Positions 45,471-54,293 of a DNA stretch of 64,000 nucleotides are shown piece after piece (the first letter of the stretch is position 1; every line of letters begins with the position of its first letter). The notes under the pieces are model-generated. The model ran no database searches. It worked only from the letters and a program-made list of their open reading frames with translations, and was not told the DNA's origin. Position numbers and translations under genes: made by a program. Origin of the DNA: Pararobbsia alpina (GTDB taxonomy: Bacteria; Pseudomonadota; Gammaproteobacteria; Burkholderiales; Burkholderiaceae); NCBI RefSeq assembly GCF_902859895.1, contig NZ_CADIKM010000011.1:87900-151899 (forward strand), given 5' to 3'.

Positions 45471-46907
45471 ATGGCATCGAAACGGCGAATCAAGATCGCT
45501 TTAATTGGCGCAGGCAGTACGGTATTCGCCCGCAATTTGCTCGGCGACATCCTGGCCTACCCGGAACTCGCGAACAGCGAGATCGCTTTGTACGATATCG
45601 ACGAGAAGCGGCTCGGCCTGTCCGAACTCGTTGCGAAGCGTGTGGCGGCCCAGCTCGGCGTCGCGCCCCTGATCGTCGCGACGACCGACCGCGCCCGCGC
45701 GTTCGACGGCGCCGACTATGCGTTCAATATGATCCAGGTCGGCGGCTACAAGCCGAGTACGGTGATCGACTTCGAGATACCCAAGCGCTACGGCCTCGAA
45801 CAGACCATCGGCGATACGCTCGGCATCGGTGGCATCATGCGCGGCCTGCGCACCGTGCCGGTCATGCTCGAAATGCTGCGCGACATGGAACGGCTGTGCC
45901 CCGGCGTGGTTCACCTCAACTATGTGAACCCGATGGCGATCGTCTGCTGGGCGCTCAACCGCGCGTCGACGATCCGCACGGTCGGCCTGTGTCACAGCGT
46001 ACAGGGCACGGCGGCTGAACTCGCGCACGACATCGGCGTGCCGATCGGCGAGATCAACTACATCTCGGCCGGCATCAACCATATGGCCTTCTACCTGCGA
46101 TTCGAACGCGAGGGCGAGGACCTGTATCCCCTGCTCCATCGCGTACGCGCCGAAGGCCGCGTGCCGGACACCAACCGCGTACGCTATGAGATGCTGCACC
46201 GGCTCGGCTATTTTCCGACCGAGTCGAGCGAGCATTTCAGCGAATACGTGCCCTGGTTCATCAAGCGTGGCCGCGAGGAACTGCTGGCGAAGTTCAATAT
46301 CCCGCTCGATGAGTATCCGGGCCGCTGCCAGGTCTACGAGGCGTCGTGGGAATTCCTCGAGCGTGAACTGCGCGAGCCGGGTTCGCAGGATCCCGAGGCC
46401 CTGCGAGCCGCGCTGCTTGGCAGCGGCATCAAGGTGATGGACCGGCGCTACGACGATGCGGTCGCCAAGCTCGCCGGACTCTCGAGGGCCCAGCGATCGG
46501 TCGAATTCGGTGCGACGATCATTCACTCGATCGAGACAGGCACACCGAAGGTGATCTACGGCAATGTGCCGAATCGCGGCCTGATCGACAATCTGCCCGA
46601 AGGCTGCTGCGTCGAGGTGCCCTGCCTCGTCGACGCGAATGGTGTGCAGCCGACGCGCGTGGGCAAATTGCCGCCGCAGCTCGCGGCACTGATGCGCACC
46701 AATATCGGCGTACAGGAGCTCACGGTGGAAGCCGCCCTGACCGGACGGCGCGATCACGTCTATCATGCTGCGATGCTCGACCCGCATACGGCGGCCGAGC
46801 TCGACATCGAGCAGATCGTCGCACTCGTCGACGAATTGCTCGACGCCCACCGCGACCGCCTGCCCGCCGGGCTTGCGCCCCGTTCGAAAGTCGAGCTCGC
46901 CGCCTGA
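45471..46907 (+). CDS. GH4 alpha-galactosidase (MelA-like)
   Basis: A 478-residue NAD+- and metal-dependent glycosidase of family GH4. 'IALIGAGSTVFARNLLGDIL' binds NAD. Cys 174 in 'VGLCHSVQGT' and His 204 in 'AGINHMAFYL' are the expected Mn2+ ligands, and 'NYVNPMAI' is near residue 150. The exact string 'VGLCHSVQGT' and 'QTIGDTLGIGGIMR' agree with melibiase MelA more than with 6-phospho-glucosidases, and no phosphotransferase genes are nearby. It should cleave imported alpha-galactosides such as melibiose in the cytoplasm. GGAG lies 6 bases before the ATG. Confidence 0.9.
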   Translation: MASKRRIKIALIGAGSTVFARNLLGDILAYPELANSEIALYDIDEKRLGLSELVAKRVAAQLGVAPLIVATTDRARAFDGADYAFNMIQVGGYKPSTVIDFEIPKRYGLEQTIGDTLGIGGIMRGLRTVPVMLEMLRDMERLCPGVVHLNYVNPMAIVCWALNRASTIRTVGLCHSVQGTAAELAHDIGVPIGEINYISAGINHMAFYLRFEREGEDLYPLLHRVRAEGRVPDTNRVRYEMLHRLGYFPTESSEHFSEYVPWFIKRGREELLAKFNIPLDEYPGRCQVYEASWEFLERELREPGSQDPEALRAALLGSGIKVMDRRYDDAVAKLAGLSRAQRSVEFGATIIHSIETGTPKVIYGNVPNRGLIDNLPEGCCVEVPCLVDANGVQPTRVGKLPPQLAALMRTNIGVQELTVEAALTGRRDHVYHAAMLDPHTAAELDIEQIVALVDELLDAHRDRLPAGLAPRSKVELAA

Positions 46908-46987
46908 GGCGAATCGCTTTTGACCGGCGGTGTGCCGCCGCCCCATGACGGGTGCGGCGGCACACTCAATACCTGTTCGATCAACGG

Positions 46988-48052
46988 ATGAACCGACCTA
47001 AAACCACCCCGAGGGTAACCAGCAGCCAAGTGGCAAAGCTTGCGGGCGTCTCTCGCACGACCGTGTCGTTCGTCCTCAACGACGTCCAGCAAATGGGCAT
47101 CAGCGTCGAAACACGGGATCGCGTGCTGCTCGCCGCGCGCCAGCTCGGTTATGTGCCGAACGCGGCCGCGCGCTCGCTCGTCAGTGGCGCGACGGGCACC
47201 GTGGCGATGATCGTTCCGCATAACGAGCATCTGCAGGTCGACGCGTTCATTCCCCAGATGCTTGCGGGTGTCAACGAGACCTGTCATGCGCACGGCTATA
47301 AGGTATTGTTCGAGCCGCTCGTCGAAGCGAGCCGTCCAGGGGGATTTCTCGACCTGGTCGACAGTCGGCGCATCGACGGCATGATCGTGCTCAACGTGCC
47401 GCGCGCGGAAGACGTGCATCTCGCCCATCTCGCCGCCGAAGGTTTTCCGCTTGTCGTGCTCGGCTCCAATCTCGACCAGCACGCGGGCATCTACAGCATC
47501 GACGTCGAGACACGCGAAGCCGCGCGGACCGCGACGCGGCACCTGCTCGCACTCGGACACCGGCGCATCATGCACATCGGCTTCGCGTCCGATGAATTTC
47601 ACGGCGTCAGCGAACGCCTGTACGGTTACCGGGATGCGCTGCGCGAGTATGGCGTCGAAGCGAATCCCGCGTGGATTGCCTATGCGAACTACAGCGCACG
47701 CAGCGGTTACGAAGCCATGCAGACCATGCTCGCGCGCGAGCGCGGCATGACCGCGCTCTTCGCGGGTAACGACACGATCGCCTTCGGTGCGATCGCCGCC
47801 CTGCGCGACGCGGGGCTGCGCGTGCCCGAGGACGTCGCCGTGGTCGGCTACGACGATATCCCGCTCGCCGCCTACGCCTCGCCTCCACTGACGACGATGC
47901 GCACCCTGCCGTTCGAGCAGGGCTGTGCCTCGGCTACCCTGCTGTTGCGCCTGATGGCCGGCGAACGTCCCGCGCAGTTGCACTCAACGGGCGCGGTGCC
48001 GCTGATCGTGCGCGCCTCGTGCGGTAAATCGCTCGAGGCGGTGCACGACTAG
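46988..48052 (+). CDS. LacI family transcriptional regulator
   Basis: A 354-residue repressor. The helix-turn-helix is 'TSSQVAKLAGVSRTTVSFVL', followed by the hinge 'ARQLGYVPNAAARSL'. The periplasmic-binding-like effector domain has 'VAMIVPHNEHLQVDAFIPQ', 'HLLALGHRRIMHIGFA' and 'VAVVGYDDIPLAAYASPPLT'. ATG 46988 is used because the helix-turn-helix then begins at the normal distance; an in-frame ATG at 46952 adds 12 residues. It is placed 80 bases after the GH4 gene on the same strand and most likely represses the transporter-GH4 operon via the twin CTAACTCGCGTTAG operators. Confidence 0.92.
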   Translation: MNRPKTTPRVTSSQVAKLAGVSRTTVSFVLNDVQQMGISVETRDRVLLAARQLGYVPNAAARSLVSGATGTVAMIVPHNEHLQVDAFIPQMLAGVNETCHAHGYKVLFEPLVEASRPGGFLDLVDSRRIDGMIVLNVPRAEDVHLAHLAAEGFPLVVLGSNLDQHAGIYSIDVETREAARTATRHLLALGHRRIMHIGFASDEFHGVSERLYGYRDALREYGVEANPAWIAYANYSARSGYEAMQTMLARERGMTALFAGNDTIAFGAIAALRDAGLRVPEDVAVVGYDDIPLAAYASPPLTTMRTLPFEQGCASATLLLRLMAGERPAQLHSTGAVPLIVRASCGKSLEAVHD

Positions 48053-48136
48053 TGCAGGAATAGGGAAAGGACCCGGCGCGCGGCAATGGGCGCACGACGG
48101 GCACGCCCCTGCCGAGCCAGGCCGGTGCAGCGTTCG

Positions 48137-48148
48137 CTAAACGTTTAG
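48137..48148. promoter_or_regulatory. LacI/GalR-type consensus palindrome
   Basis: CTAAACGTTTAG is a perfect 12-base palindrome with central ACGT, as found in LacI-family operators. It lies 85 bases after the LacI gene and 134 bases before the sigma factor gene. It differs from CTAACTCGCGTTAG, so it may be for another regulator. Confidence 0.5.
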
Positions 48149-48193
48149 GTCCACCCTTTTATTCCCGGCCCGGTTTTTGGGAAACCAGGTCCG

Positions 48194-48210
48194 CAAACTG
48201 GCGCAGTTTG
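48194..48210. promoter_or_regulatory. Inverted repeat upstream of the ECF sigma gene
   Basis: CAAACT-GGCGC-AGTTTG, exact 6-base arms with a 5-base centre, 72 bases before the sigma ATG. It could be an operator. A possible ECF-type -35-like GGAAACC lies just upstream at about 48180. Confidence 0.35.
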
Positions 48211-48281
48211 GTGCTTGTTTTCACACCAATTCACGCTAACCTTAGCTAGACTTGCGTCATCGCAATGAGGAACCCCCGTCG

Positions 48282-48830
48282 ATGACGCGCGACGATTTGC
48301 CCGCTTTGCTGCCTGACCTGCTACCCCGACTATGGGCTTTCGCGCTCCGTCTAGCTGCCGACCGCCATGATGCGGAAGACCTGGTCCAGCGCGCCTGCGT
48401 CCGCGCGCTCGAGCGGCGTCATCAGCTGCAGCCCGATACGTCCGCGCTCAGCTGGATGTTTTCGATCGTCCATTCGATCTGGATCGACGAGATCCGCGCA
48501 CGCCAGATTCGCGGTCGTTCGCGCATCGAATGGAGCGAAGAACTCGTGGAGACGGTCGCCGACCCCAGCGCCGCCAATCCCGAAACCGGCATGCTGTATC
48601 GGCAGATACTGGATGCAGTCGAGTCGCTGCCCGATGCGCAGCGTGTGGTCATGTTGCTGGTCGCCGTCGAGGGCTTGAGCTACCGCGAGGCGGCGGAAAT
48701 ACTGGAGATTCCGATTGGCACAGTCATGAGCCGACTGTCACGTGCACGGCTAAGCATCGGTGCGCAATTCAGCGCGCAGCCCGTCAACGGGGCCCACGAG
48801 CCTACAGCCAGGAAGGATTCGGTCACATGA
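48282..48830 (+). CDS. ECF RNA polymerase sigma factor
   Basis: A 182-residue extracytoplasmic-function sigma factor. Region 2 is 'LWAFALRLAADRHDAEDLVQ' with 'RACVRALER', and 'SALSWMFSIVHSIWIDEIRAR' is the -10 recognition part. Region 4 is 'LPDAQRVVMLLVAVEGLSYR' and 'EILEIPIGTVMSRLSRARLS' for the -35 element. The anti-sigma gene overlaps by four bases (ATGA). ATG 48282 was chosen; a start at 48252 would add ten residues. Its signal and regulon are unknown. Confidence 0.92.
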   Translation: MTRDDLPALLPDLLPRLWAFALRLAADRHDAEDLVQRACVRALERRHQLQPDTSALSWMFSIVHSIWIDEIRARQIRGRSRIEWSEELVETVADPSAANPETGMLYRQILDAVESLPDAQRVVMLLVAVEGLSYREAAEILEIPIGTVMSRLSRARLSIGAQFSAQPVNGAHEPTARKDSVT

Positions 48831-49795
48831 ACTTCGACGATACCCTGCTCATCGCCTACGTGGATGGCGAATTGCCGCCATCCCGCCATACGGAGGTCGA
48901 ACGCGCAGTCAAGGCCTCGGAAGAGCTCGCCGCCCGCGTGGCGAATCTGCGCGCGTCCGCGACACTTCCCTATCAGGCGGCGTTCGCACAGCAGCCGCTG
49001 CCGCCGGTGCCCGACAGCCTGGCGCGCTTCGTCGCCAACCTCGCGCGCGACGGCGTTGCCAAAGTCCATACAGAAAATATTGACTTGTCCGATGAAGTGA
49101 TCGCCGAGGCCGCTCCGCCCCCTGCGGTGCAAGGCATTCCTCCGTTCACCGGACGTTCCGCGCGGGCGCGTTACTCCTCTGCATGGCTCGCCGCTGCCTT
49201 CATTGCCGGCGCGTTCTTCTGCGGTGCGGCGTTGAAGCTGGGACCGCGCGTGCTGCCCTTTGGGGAACGCGTCTCCCCTTGGGTCGAGGCCGCCGCAGGC
49301 TATCAGGAACTCTACACGCGCGAGACGCTGTCCGACACCCTCGACAACCCGTCGGTCGACGCCCGGCAGTTGGACGCGATTCGTCGCGAGGACGGCCTGC
49401 CGCTTGCGATTCCCGACCTTCAGAAGGCGGGGCTCACCTTCAAGCGTCTGCAGCGCCTGCGCTTCCGCGGCAAGCCGCTGGTCCAGATCGTCTATCTGCC
49501 CGAGCATGGCGCACCGGTCGCGCTCTGCGTGATCAAGAATCAGGCTGACGACCAGTCTGCGCAATCGCGGCGGGTCTATGGCATGGACGTGGTCACCTGG
49601 AATAAGGACAAGCTCGGCTACGCACTGATCGGCCAGCGCAGCGACGTCGATCTGCCCGCGCTCGCGCGGCAGATTGCGGAGAATCCCGACAGCTCGCTCT
49701 CCGACGACAATGCGGGAACCCCGGCCAAGGGGCGCGTCGCGGCCACCGATCCGCGTTCAGACGTGGGGCCGGGCGATCATACGCCCCGCACTTAG
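48827..49795 (+). CDS. Membrane-bound anti-sigma factor
   Basis: A 322-residue protein beginning with the anti-sigma-like 'LLIAYVDGELPPSRHTEVER' helix pair (cytoplasmic, binds the sigma factor). After a Pro-rich linker there is one membrane helix ('AWLAAAFIAGAFFCGAALKL', about 123-142). The C-terminal ~180 residues would be periplasmic and carry 'GYQELYTRETLSDTLDNPS' and 'VYGMDVVTWNKDKLGYALIG'. No zinc-binding HxxxCxxC motif is visible in the N-terminal domain. It overlaps the sigma gene by four bases, so the two are translationally coupled. Confidence 0.87.
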   Translation: MNFDDTLLIAYVDGELPPSRHTEVERAVKASEELAARVANLRASATLPYQAAFAQQPLPPVPDSLARFVANLARDGVAKVHTENIDLSDEVIAEAAPPPAVQGIPPFTGRSARARYSSAWLAAAFIAGAFFCGAALKLGPRVLPFGERVSPWVEAAAGYQELYTRETLSDTLDNPSVDARQLDAIRREDGLPLAIPDLQKAGLTFKRLQRLRFRGKPLVQIVYLPEHGAPVALCVIKNQADDQSAQSRRVYGMDVVTWNKDKLGYALIGQRSDVDLPALARQIAENPDSSLSDDNAGTPAKGRVAATDPRSDVGPGDHTPRT

Positions 49796-50006
49796 GGTAT
49801 CGGCACGGACACGACAGCGGACACGAGCGCCAGCATCGCCCAGACGGTGAGCGGAACGTGAGCGGAACGTGTCCGGACGCATGCCGGAATAAAACCTTCC
49901 ACCGCAGCGTTTCTCATACAAGCGCTGCACTCGTCTGCGTCACGCTGCCTCTATTGCGTCATGGCGACTCGCCACGCTGCACATCGCATAAACGGAGCCT
50001 CCCACT

Positions 50007-50609
50007 ATGACTGCGCGACCCGACACGCCTTTGTATGCGGCCCAACGGCCAAGCACCGGATCGCGTTACACACGAACCGCGATGGCGCTGCACTGGCTGA
50101 TTGCGCTCGGCATCATCGTCAACGTCGTGCTCGCCCTGAGCGCCGACTCTCTGCCTGACGATTGGGTTCGCCCCGTCATCAACACGCATAAATCGATCGG
50201 CATCACGGTGCTGGGTCTCGCGATCTTGCGCGTGCTCTGGCGCTTCTCGCACCGGCCACCGGCCTTGCCCGAAAGCATCCCGAAATGGGAGCGGGCAAGC
50301 GCGCATGTGGCGCACGGGCTTCTCTACCTGCTGATCTTCGCACTGCCGCTCTCGGGATGGCTGCACGATTCCGCATGGAAAGACGCACTCTCGCACCCGA
50401 TGCAGCTTTTTGGTCTGGTGAGCTGGCCGCGAATCGGTTTCATCATGGACCAGCCGCCTGCATTCAAGGAATACCTGCACAACTTATTCGGCTCGCTCCA
50501 CACGTGGTTCGGTTATGCGCTCTATGTGCTGCTTGCCCTGCATATCGGCGGTGCGCTCAAGCACGAATGGATCGACCGTCATTCCGTGATTCGTCGCATG
50601 TTGCCGTAA
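50007..50609 (+). CDS. Cytochrome b561 family protein
   Basis: A 200-residue membrane protein with four helices and a short N-terminal cytoplasmic stretch. Haem-ligand His candidates are in 'AMALHWLIALGI', 'VINTHKSIGITVL', 'HVAHGLLYLLIF' and 'GSLHTWFGYALYVLLALHIG', the standard bacterial b561 pattern. The family oxidises ubiquinol or superoxide and moves electrons across the inner membrane. No partner enzyme gene is adjacent. Confidence 0.9.
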   Translation: MTARPDTPLYAAQRPSTGSRYTRTAMALHWLIALGIIVNVVLALSADSLPDDWVRPVINTHKSIGITVLGLAILRVLWRFSHRPPALPESIPKWERASAHVAHGLLYLLIFALPLSGWLHDSAWKDALSHPMQLFGLVSWPRIGFIMDQPPAFKEYLHNLFGSLHTWFGYALYVLLALHIGGALKHEWIDRHSVIRRMLP

Positions 50610-50675
50610 AAGTAAAACCGAGTAACCGACACCAGTCCTACCCCCTGGTTGCACCCTATGCGCATCAGAAGAACG

Positions 50676-52133
50676 ATGAAAACCTCGCTCGAGGAAGCCC
50701 TGTTCCTCGCTTCACCCCGTCTATCCCCGCGCGCGACACCCCTGCTCAGCGTCTTGATCCATGGCAGCGTGATCGCCCTGTGGTTCGTGCTGTTTGGCCG
50801 CGCATTCTTCCTGCATGGCGTGCTCGCGTGGTCGGCCGGGATCGCCTACATCTTCTATGACACCGCGCTGCTCGCGTTCGTCACGGTCAAATCGTTCTCG
50901 ATGCTGCGAGCGGTGGAAGCACCCGAGACGAAGGGACCCAAGGTGACTCTCGGGGTGATTGTCGCAGCGTACAACGAAGCGAACGTGCTGCCCGATACCT
51001 TGCAGGCACTGCTCGATCAGACCGACGGCCCTGATGAAATCATCATTGCCGACGACGGGTCGGTCGACAGCACGGGCGTGTTGCTTGCCGAGCGCTATCG
51101 CATCGCGCCCGCGCCCGATGGGCAGATCAGCCGCCCGAGTTTGATCTATCCGAATCTGCGCTGGCTGCGTGTCGTACACGGCGGCAAGGCGCGTGCGTTG
51201 AACGCGGCGATCACGTCGGTCAGCAGCGACGCGCTGATGACCGTCGATGCCGACACGCTGCTCGCCCCCGACGCCTGCCGTGCAATGCGCCGTGCGTTCG
51301 CAGCCGAACCCGAACTCGTCGCGGCGGCTGGCATCCTCACACCCCTATGTGGGAAAACGACCGAAGGCTGGTTTCTCCAATGGTTCCAGACCTATGAATA
51401 CATCCGGAACTTCGTATCGCGCTACGCGTGGATGCGCGCCGAAAGCCTGCTGCTGGTCTCGGGGGCCTTCGCATGCTTCAGGCGCGAGCCCCTGCTTCAA
51501 GTTGGCGGTTTCGATCCCGAGTGCCTCGTCGAAGACTATGAGCTGATCCACCGGCTGCGCCGCTTCGCGGTCGATCATGGGCGCAAGTGGACCGTTCGCG
51601 TGATCGGGTCCGCACAGGCCTTCACCGATGCGCCGAGCACACTGGCCTCGTTCCTGCGCCAACGCCGTCGCTGGTTCGCAGGCTTCCTGCAGACGCAGTA
51701 CTGGAACCGCGATATGACTGGCGATCGCCGCTACGGCAAGGTCGGCTGGCTGATGATGCCCATGAAGGCGATCGATACCGTACAGCCGATCTATGGGCTG
51801 ACTGCCTTTGCGCTGCTGGTCGCCTTCCTGTTCACCGGGAACTTCAGGACCTTCGGACCTGCATTCGCCCTGACGGTCGGCAAGATCGCGATCGATCTTG
51901 CCTTCCATCTCTGGTCGATTCATCTGTATCGACGGTGGACACGCAATGCAATGACCTCGAGCTATGGCATGGCGATACTGGCTGCGTTCGCCGAACCATT
52001 CACCTTCCAGTTGCTGCGTCACACCGGTGCGGCGCTTGGCTGGGTGCAGTTCATCAGGGGCCGCCGTACATGGGGCATCCAGCATCGCGCCGGATTGCTC
52101 GGGCAACGACGCGCTACCCGACCGGTGGAATAG
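50676..52133 (+). CDS. Processive glycosyltransferase, family 2
   Basis: A 485-residue membrane glycosyltransferase. Two N-terminal membrane helices are followed by the GT-A domain: 'LGVIVAAYNEANVLPDTLQA', 'IIADDGSVDSTG', 'LMTVDADTLLAPDACRAM', 'CLVEDYELIHR' and 'RQRRRWFAGFLQ'. The D, D-x-D, ED and QxxRW-type signatures of processive polysaccharide synthases are therefore present. At least three membrane helices close the protein. It likely polymerises an exopolysaccharide. ATG 50676 and ATG 50658 are both possible starts. Downstream, a 410-base gene-free region separates it from the next operon. Confidence 0.88.
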   Translation: MKTSLEEALFLASPRLSPRATPLLSVLIHGSVIALWFVLFGRAFFLHGVLAWSAGIAYIFYDTALLAFVTVKSFSMLRAVEAPETKGPKVTLGVIVAAYNEANVLPDTLQALLDQTDGPDEIIIADDGSVDSTGVLLAERYRIAPAPDGQISRPSLIYPNLRWLRVVHGGKARALNAAITSVSSDALMTVDADTLLAPDACRAMRRAFAAEPELVAAAGILTPLCGKTTEGWFLQWFQTYEYIRNFVSRYAWMRAESLLLVSGAFACFRREPLLQVGGFDPECLVEDYELIHRLRRFAVDHGRKWTVRVIGSAQAFTDAPSTLASFLRQRRRWFAGFLQTQYWNRDMTGDRRYGKVGWLMMPMKAIDTVQPIYGLTAFALLVAFLFTGNFRTFGPAFALTVGKIAIDLAFHLWSIHLYRRWTRNAMTSSYGMAILAAFAEPFTFQLLRHTGAALGWVQFIRGRRTWGIQHRAGLLGQRRATRPVE

Positions 52134-52543
52134 GCGGCAGGTCGCAGCCGGGTTTGTCAGCGCATCCTCAACAGGATGCAACCGCCGCTTGAACCGGACG
52201 TCGGCCCTTGTCGACCTATCGCGCGAGACCTCGCAAACCCGATGACGGTGCGTAGGTCAGCGCGCCGGTACCCACCCCCATAGCGACATCCTTCCCAGTT
52301 ACCGACCCGGTACGCGCACTGCATGGTCGCGCGGTTGCTCGCGGTCGCTTCCAAGATCCGCGCTCACTTGGCAATTTTTGACCCTGAGGAAGGTTCTCAA
52401 ATTGCGCTCACCTCATGGCCCGTAGCCGCTCTGCTTCTAGGGAAAACCCCTAAGTAGCACACCTCAAAAATCGCTTTGACCTTCTTTCGATTCGAAACTA
52501 AACTCTTTCGAAACAAAAGTTCTCACTTTCGAGATCCGGAGAC
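52134..52543. other. Regulatory/gene-free stretch before the tagatose-type operon
   Basis: No gene identified. The first 300 bases show no clear signal. The last 60 bases carry clustered TTTCG/TTCGAAA elements, described separately, and are AT-richer than the surroundings, consistent with a promoter. Confidence 0.5.
52485..52531 (+). promoter_or_regulatory. TTTCG repeat cluster, candidate DeoR-type operator
   Basis: TTTCGATTCGAAA at 52485, TTTCGAAA at 52506 and TTTCG at 52527. The TTTCG starts are 21 bases apart each time, i.e. on one face of the helix. The cluster lies just before the DeoR-type regulator gene, which probably represses its own operon here. Confidence 0.65.
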
Positions 52544-53359
52544 ATGCTGGCAAACAAGGGTTCCCTGAAACGGCGGCTGCAAATCGTCGAACTTGTCCGC
52601 AAGCGCGGAGAGGTTTCAGTCGAGGAGCTGAGTCAGGCGTTCGATGTTTCGAGTGTCACGATCCGCACCGACCTGACTTATCTGGAGCAGCAGCGTTACC
52701 TTGTCCGATCGTTCGGCAAGGCCCGGTATCTCGCACAGAAACCCGGGGAAAACGTGCTGGTGCCCATGGCGGATGGCGCAACCCGAAAGGCATCGGAAAC
52801 GACGATCGCCCGTTTTGCCGCAGAGGCCGTTGACGATCACGAGTCGCTGATGTTGGGCACTGGCGAGATCGTTCACAAGATTCTGCCGTTCTTGTCCGAC
52901 CGTTCGAATCTGGCCTTGCTCATGCAGGACATCGGGATGGCTCAGCCGGCACAGCGCTTTCTTCATTGCGAGTTGGTGCTCACGGGTGGGCAGTTGGAAC
53001 AGGGGGCCACGGCCATGACGGGCCCCGATGCGGAAGCGTCGGTGACGCGGCGCTCAGTCGACCTCTGTTTTCTTGAGGCCTCGGGGCTCGACCGTGACGG
53101 CAATCTGCTATGCACAGATCCGGCAGTGGCTCGTGTGTTCGAAGCCGCCCGGCGGGCCGCCACCCGGACGATCGTCGTCGCATACCAGCCGCAGCTGAAT
53201 GAGCGCGATGGTGAAGTTTTTGCAAACGTCGCGGAAATCGACGCGCTGTTGATTGATGACGGAATCGACCCACCAACAATGGAACTGATGCCACGCAAAG
53301 GCCTTCAGCTCTACAGAAGGGAAAGCGGAATCCTTGAATTCCGCAAATCCACTAACTAG
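52544..53359 (+). CDS. DeoR/GlpR (AgaR-like) transcriptional regulator
   Basis: A 271-residue repressor-like protein. Helix-turn-helix: 'VSVEELSQAFDVSSVTIRTD' with 'LEQQRYLVRSFG'. The effector domain has 'LMLGTGEIVHKILPFLSD', 'HCELVLTGGQLEQGATAMTG' and 'LCFLEASGLDRDGNLLCTD', fitting the sugar-phosphate-binding half of the AgaR group. It is the first gene of an operon with binding protein, ATPase, permease, kinase and GatZ-like genes, so a hexose phosphate such as tagatose 6-phosphate is the probable inducer. Confidence 0.9.
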   Translation: MLANKGSLKRRLQIVELVRKRGEVSVEELSQAFDVSSVTIRTDLTYLEQQRYLVRSFGKARYLAQKPGENVLVPMADGATRKASETTIARFAAEAVDDHESLMLGTGEIVHKILPFLSDRSNLALLMQDIGMAQPAQRFLHCELVLTGGQLEQGATAMTGPDAEASVTRRSVDLCFLEASGLDRDGNLLCTDPAVARVFEAARRAATRTIVVAYQPQLNERDGEVFANVAEIDALLIDDGIDPPTMELMPRKGLQLYRRESGILEFRKSTN

Positions 53360-53390
53360 CCCTATCAAACCCTGTCAGAGGAAGAGACAA

Positions 53391-54293
53391 ATGAAGTTGA
53401 CGCCCAAAAGCATTGCAGCAACCGTAGCAGCGACCGCCACTTTTGCCGCCGCTCCGTTCGCACACGCCGAGCAGATCGAGATCGGCGCCTCCCTGCTTAC
53501 GCAGCAACATCCCTTCTATGTTGCCCTGGCTGATGCCATGAAACAGGAGGCGAAGAAGGACAACGCGAAGCTCGACATATCGATCGCGAATCAGGATCTG
53601 AGCAAGCAGATCGCCGACGTGCAGGACTTCGTGACACGCAAGGTCGATGTGATCGTGCTCTCGCCAGTGGATTCAAAGGGCGTCAAGGCGGCGGTCATGA
53701 CCGCGCAGCGGGCTGGAATCCCCGTCATTACCGTGGACATTGGCGCGCAGGGCGTCGAGGTTGCCTCCCATATCGCGACCGATAACTACGCCGGCGGCCA
53801 GATGGCCGGACAGCTCATGTGCAAGGTGCTCGGCGGAAAGGGCACCGTCGGCGTGATCGACTATCCGACGGTGCAGTCTGTGATCGACCGCGTGACAGGC
53901 TTCAAGAAAGCCCTTGCTGCCTGCCCTGGTGTGCAGGTTGTTGCCGTCCAGCCAGGCATCACGCGAGCCGAAGCTCTGACGACAGCACAGAATATGCTCC
54001 AAGCCCACCCGGATCTGGACGGGATCTTTGGATTTGGCGATGACGCGGCGATGGCGGCAGCCGTCGCGGGCAAATCCGCGGGCAATCATGTCAAGGTGAT
54101 CGGATTCGATGGGATGCCGGAAGCGCGCGCGGCCGTCGACAAGAATCCCAACTTCGTTGGCGTGATCCGTCAGTACCCCGAAAAAATGGGTGCCGTTGCC
54201 GTCGACACGGCCGTCAAGGTCGCCGAGAAGCAGCAAGTTGCGAAACTGATCCCTGTGACGCCCGGGGTCTACCTTCACGAAACCACAAAATGA
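53391..54293 (+). CDS. Sugar ABC transporter substrate-binding protein (ribose-type)
   Basis: A 300-residue periplasmic protein with signal peptide ('AATVAATATFAAAPFAHA', cleavage before EQI). The mature part has 'GASLLTQQHPFYVALADAMK', 'VDVIVLSPVDSKGVKAAVMT', 'VITVDIGAQGVEVASHIATD' and 'GVIDYPTVQSVIDRVTGFKK', all typical of ribose/galactose-type binding proteins. ATG 53391 has AGGAAGAG upstream. Its stop overlaps the ATPase start (ATGA). Together with ATPase and permease it makes a CUT2-type importer. Confidence 0.93.
   Translation: MKLTPKSIAATVAATATFAAAPFAHAEQIEIGASLLTQQHPFYVALADAMKQEAKKDNAKLDISIANQDLSKQIADVQDFVTRKVDVIVLSPVDSKGVKAAVMTAQRAGIPVITVDIGAQGVEVASHIATDNYAGGQMAGQLMCKVLGGKGTVGVIDYPTVQSVIDRVTGFKKALAACPGVQVVAVQPGITRAEALTTAQNMLQAHPDLDGIFGFGDDAAMAAAVAGKSAGNHVKVIGFDGMPEARAAVDKNPNFVGVIRQYPEKMGAVAVDTAVKVAEKQQVAKLIPVTPGVYLHETTK

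Noticed and set aside
44064..46946. Two long minus-strand frames (453 and 481 codons) antisense to the binding-protein and GH4 genes
   Set aside because: Shadows of genuine genes; composition is Arg/His-rich and no motif is seen.
49845..49872. Tandem GTGAGCGGAACG repeat (two copies)
   Set aside because: Only two short copies; not enough to call a functional repeat or array.
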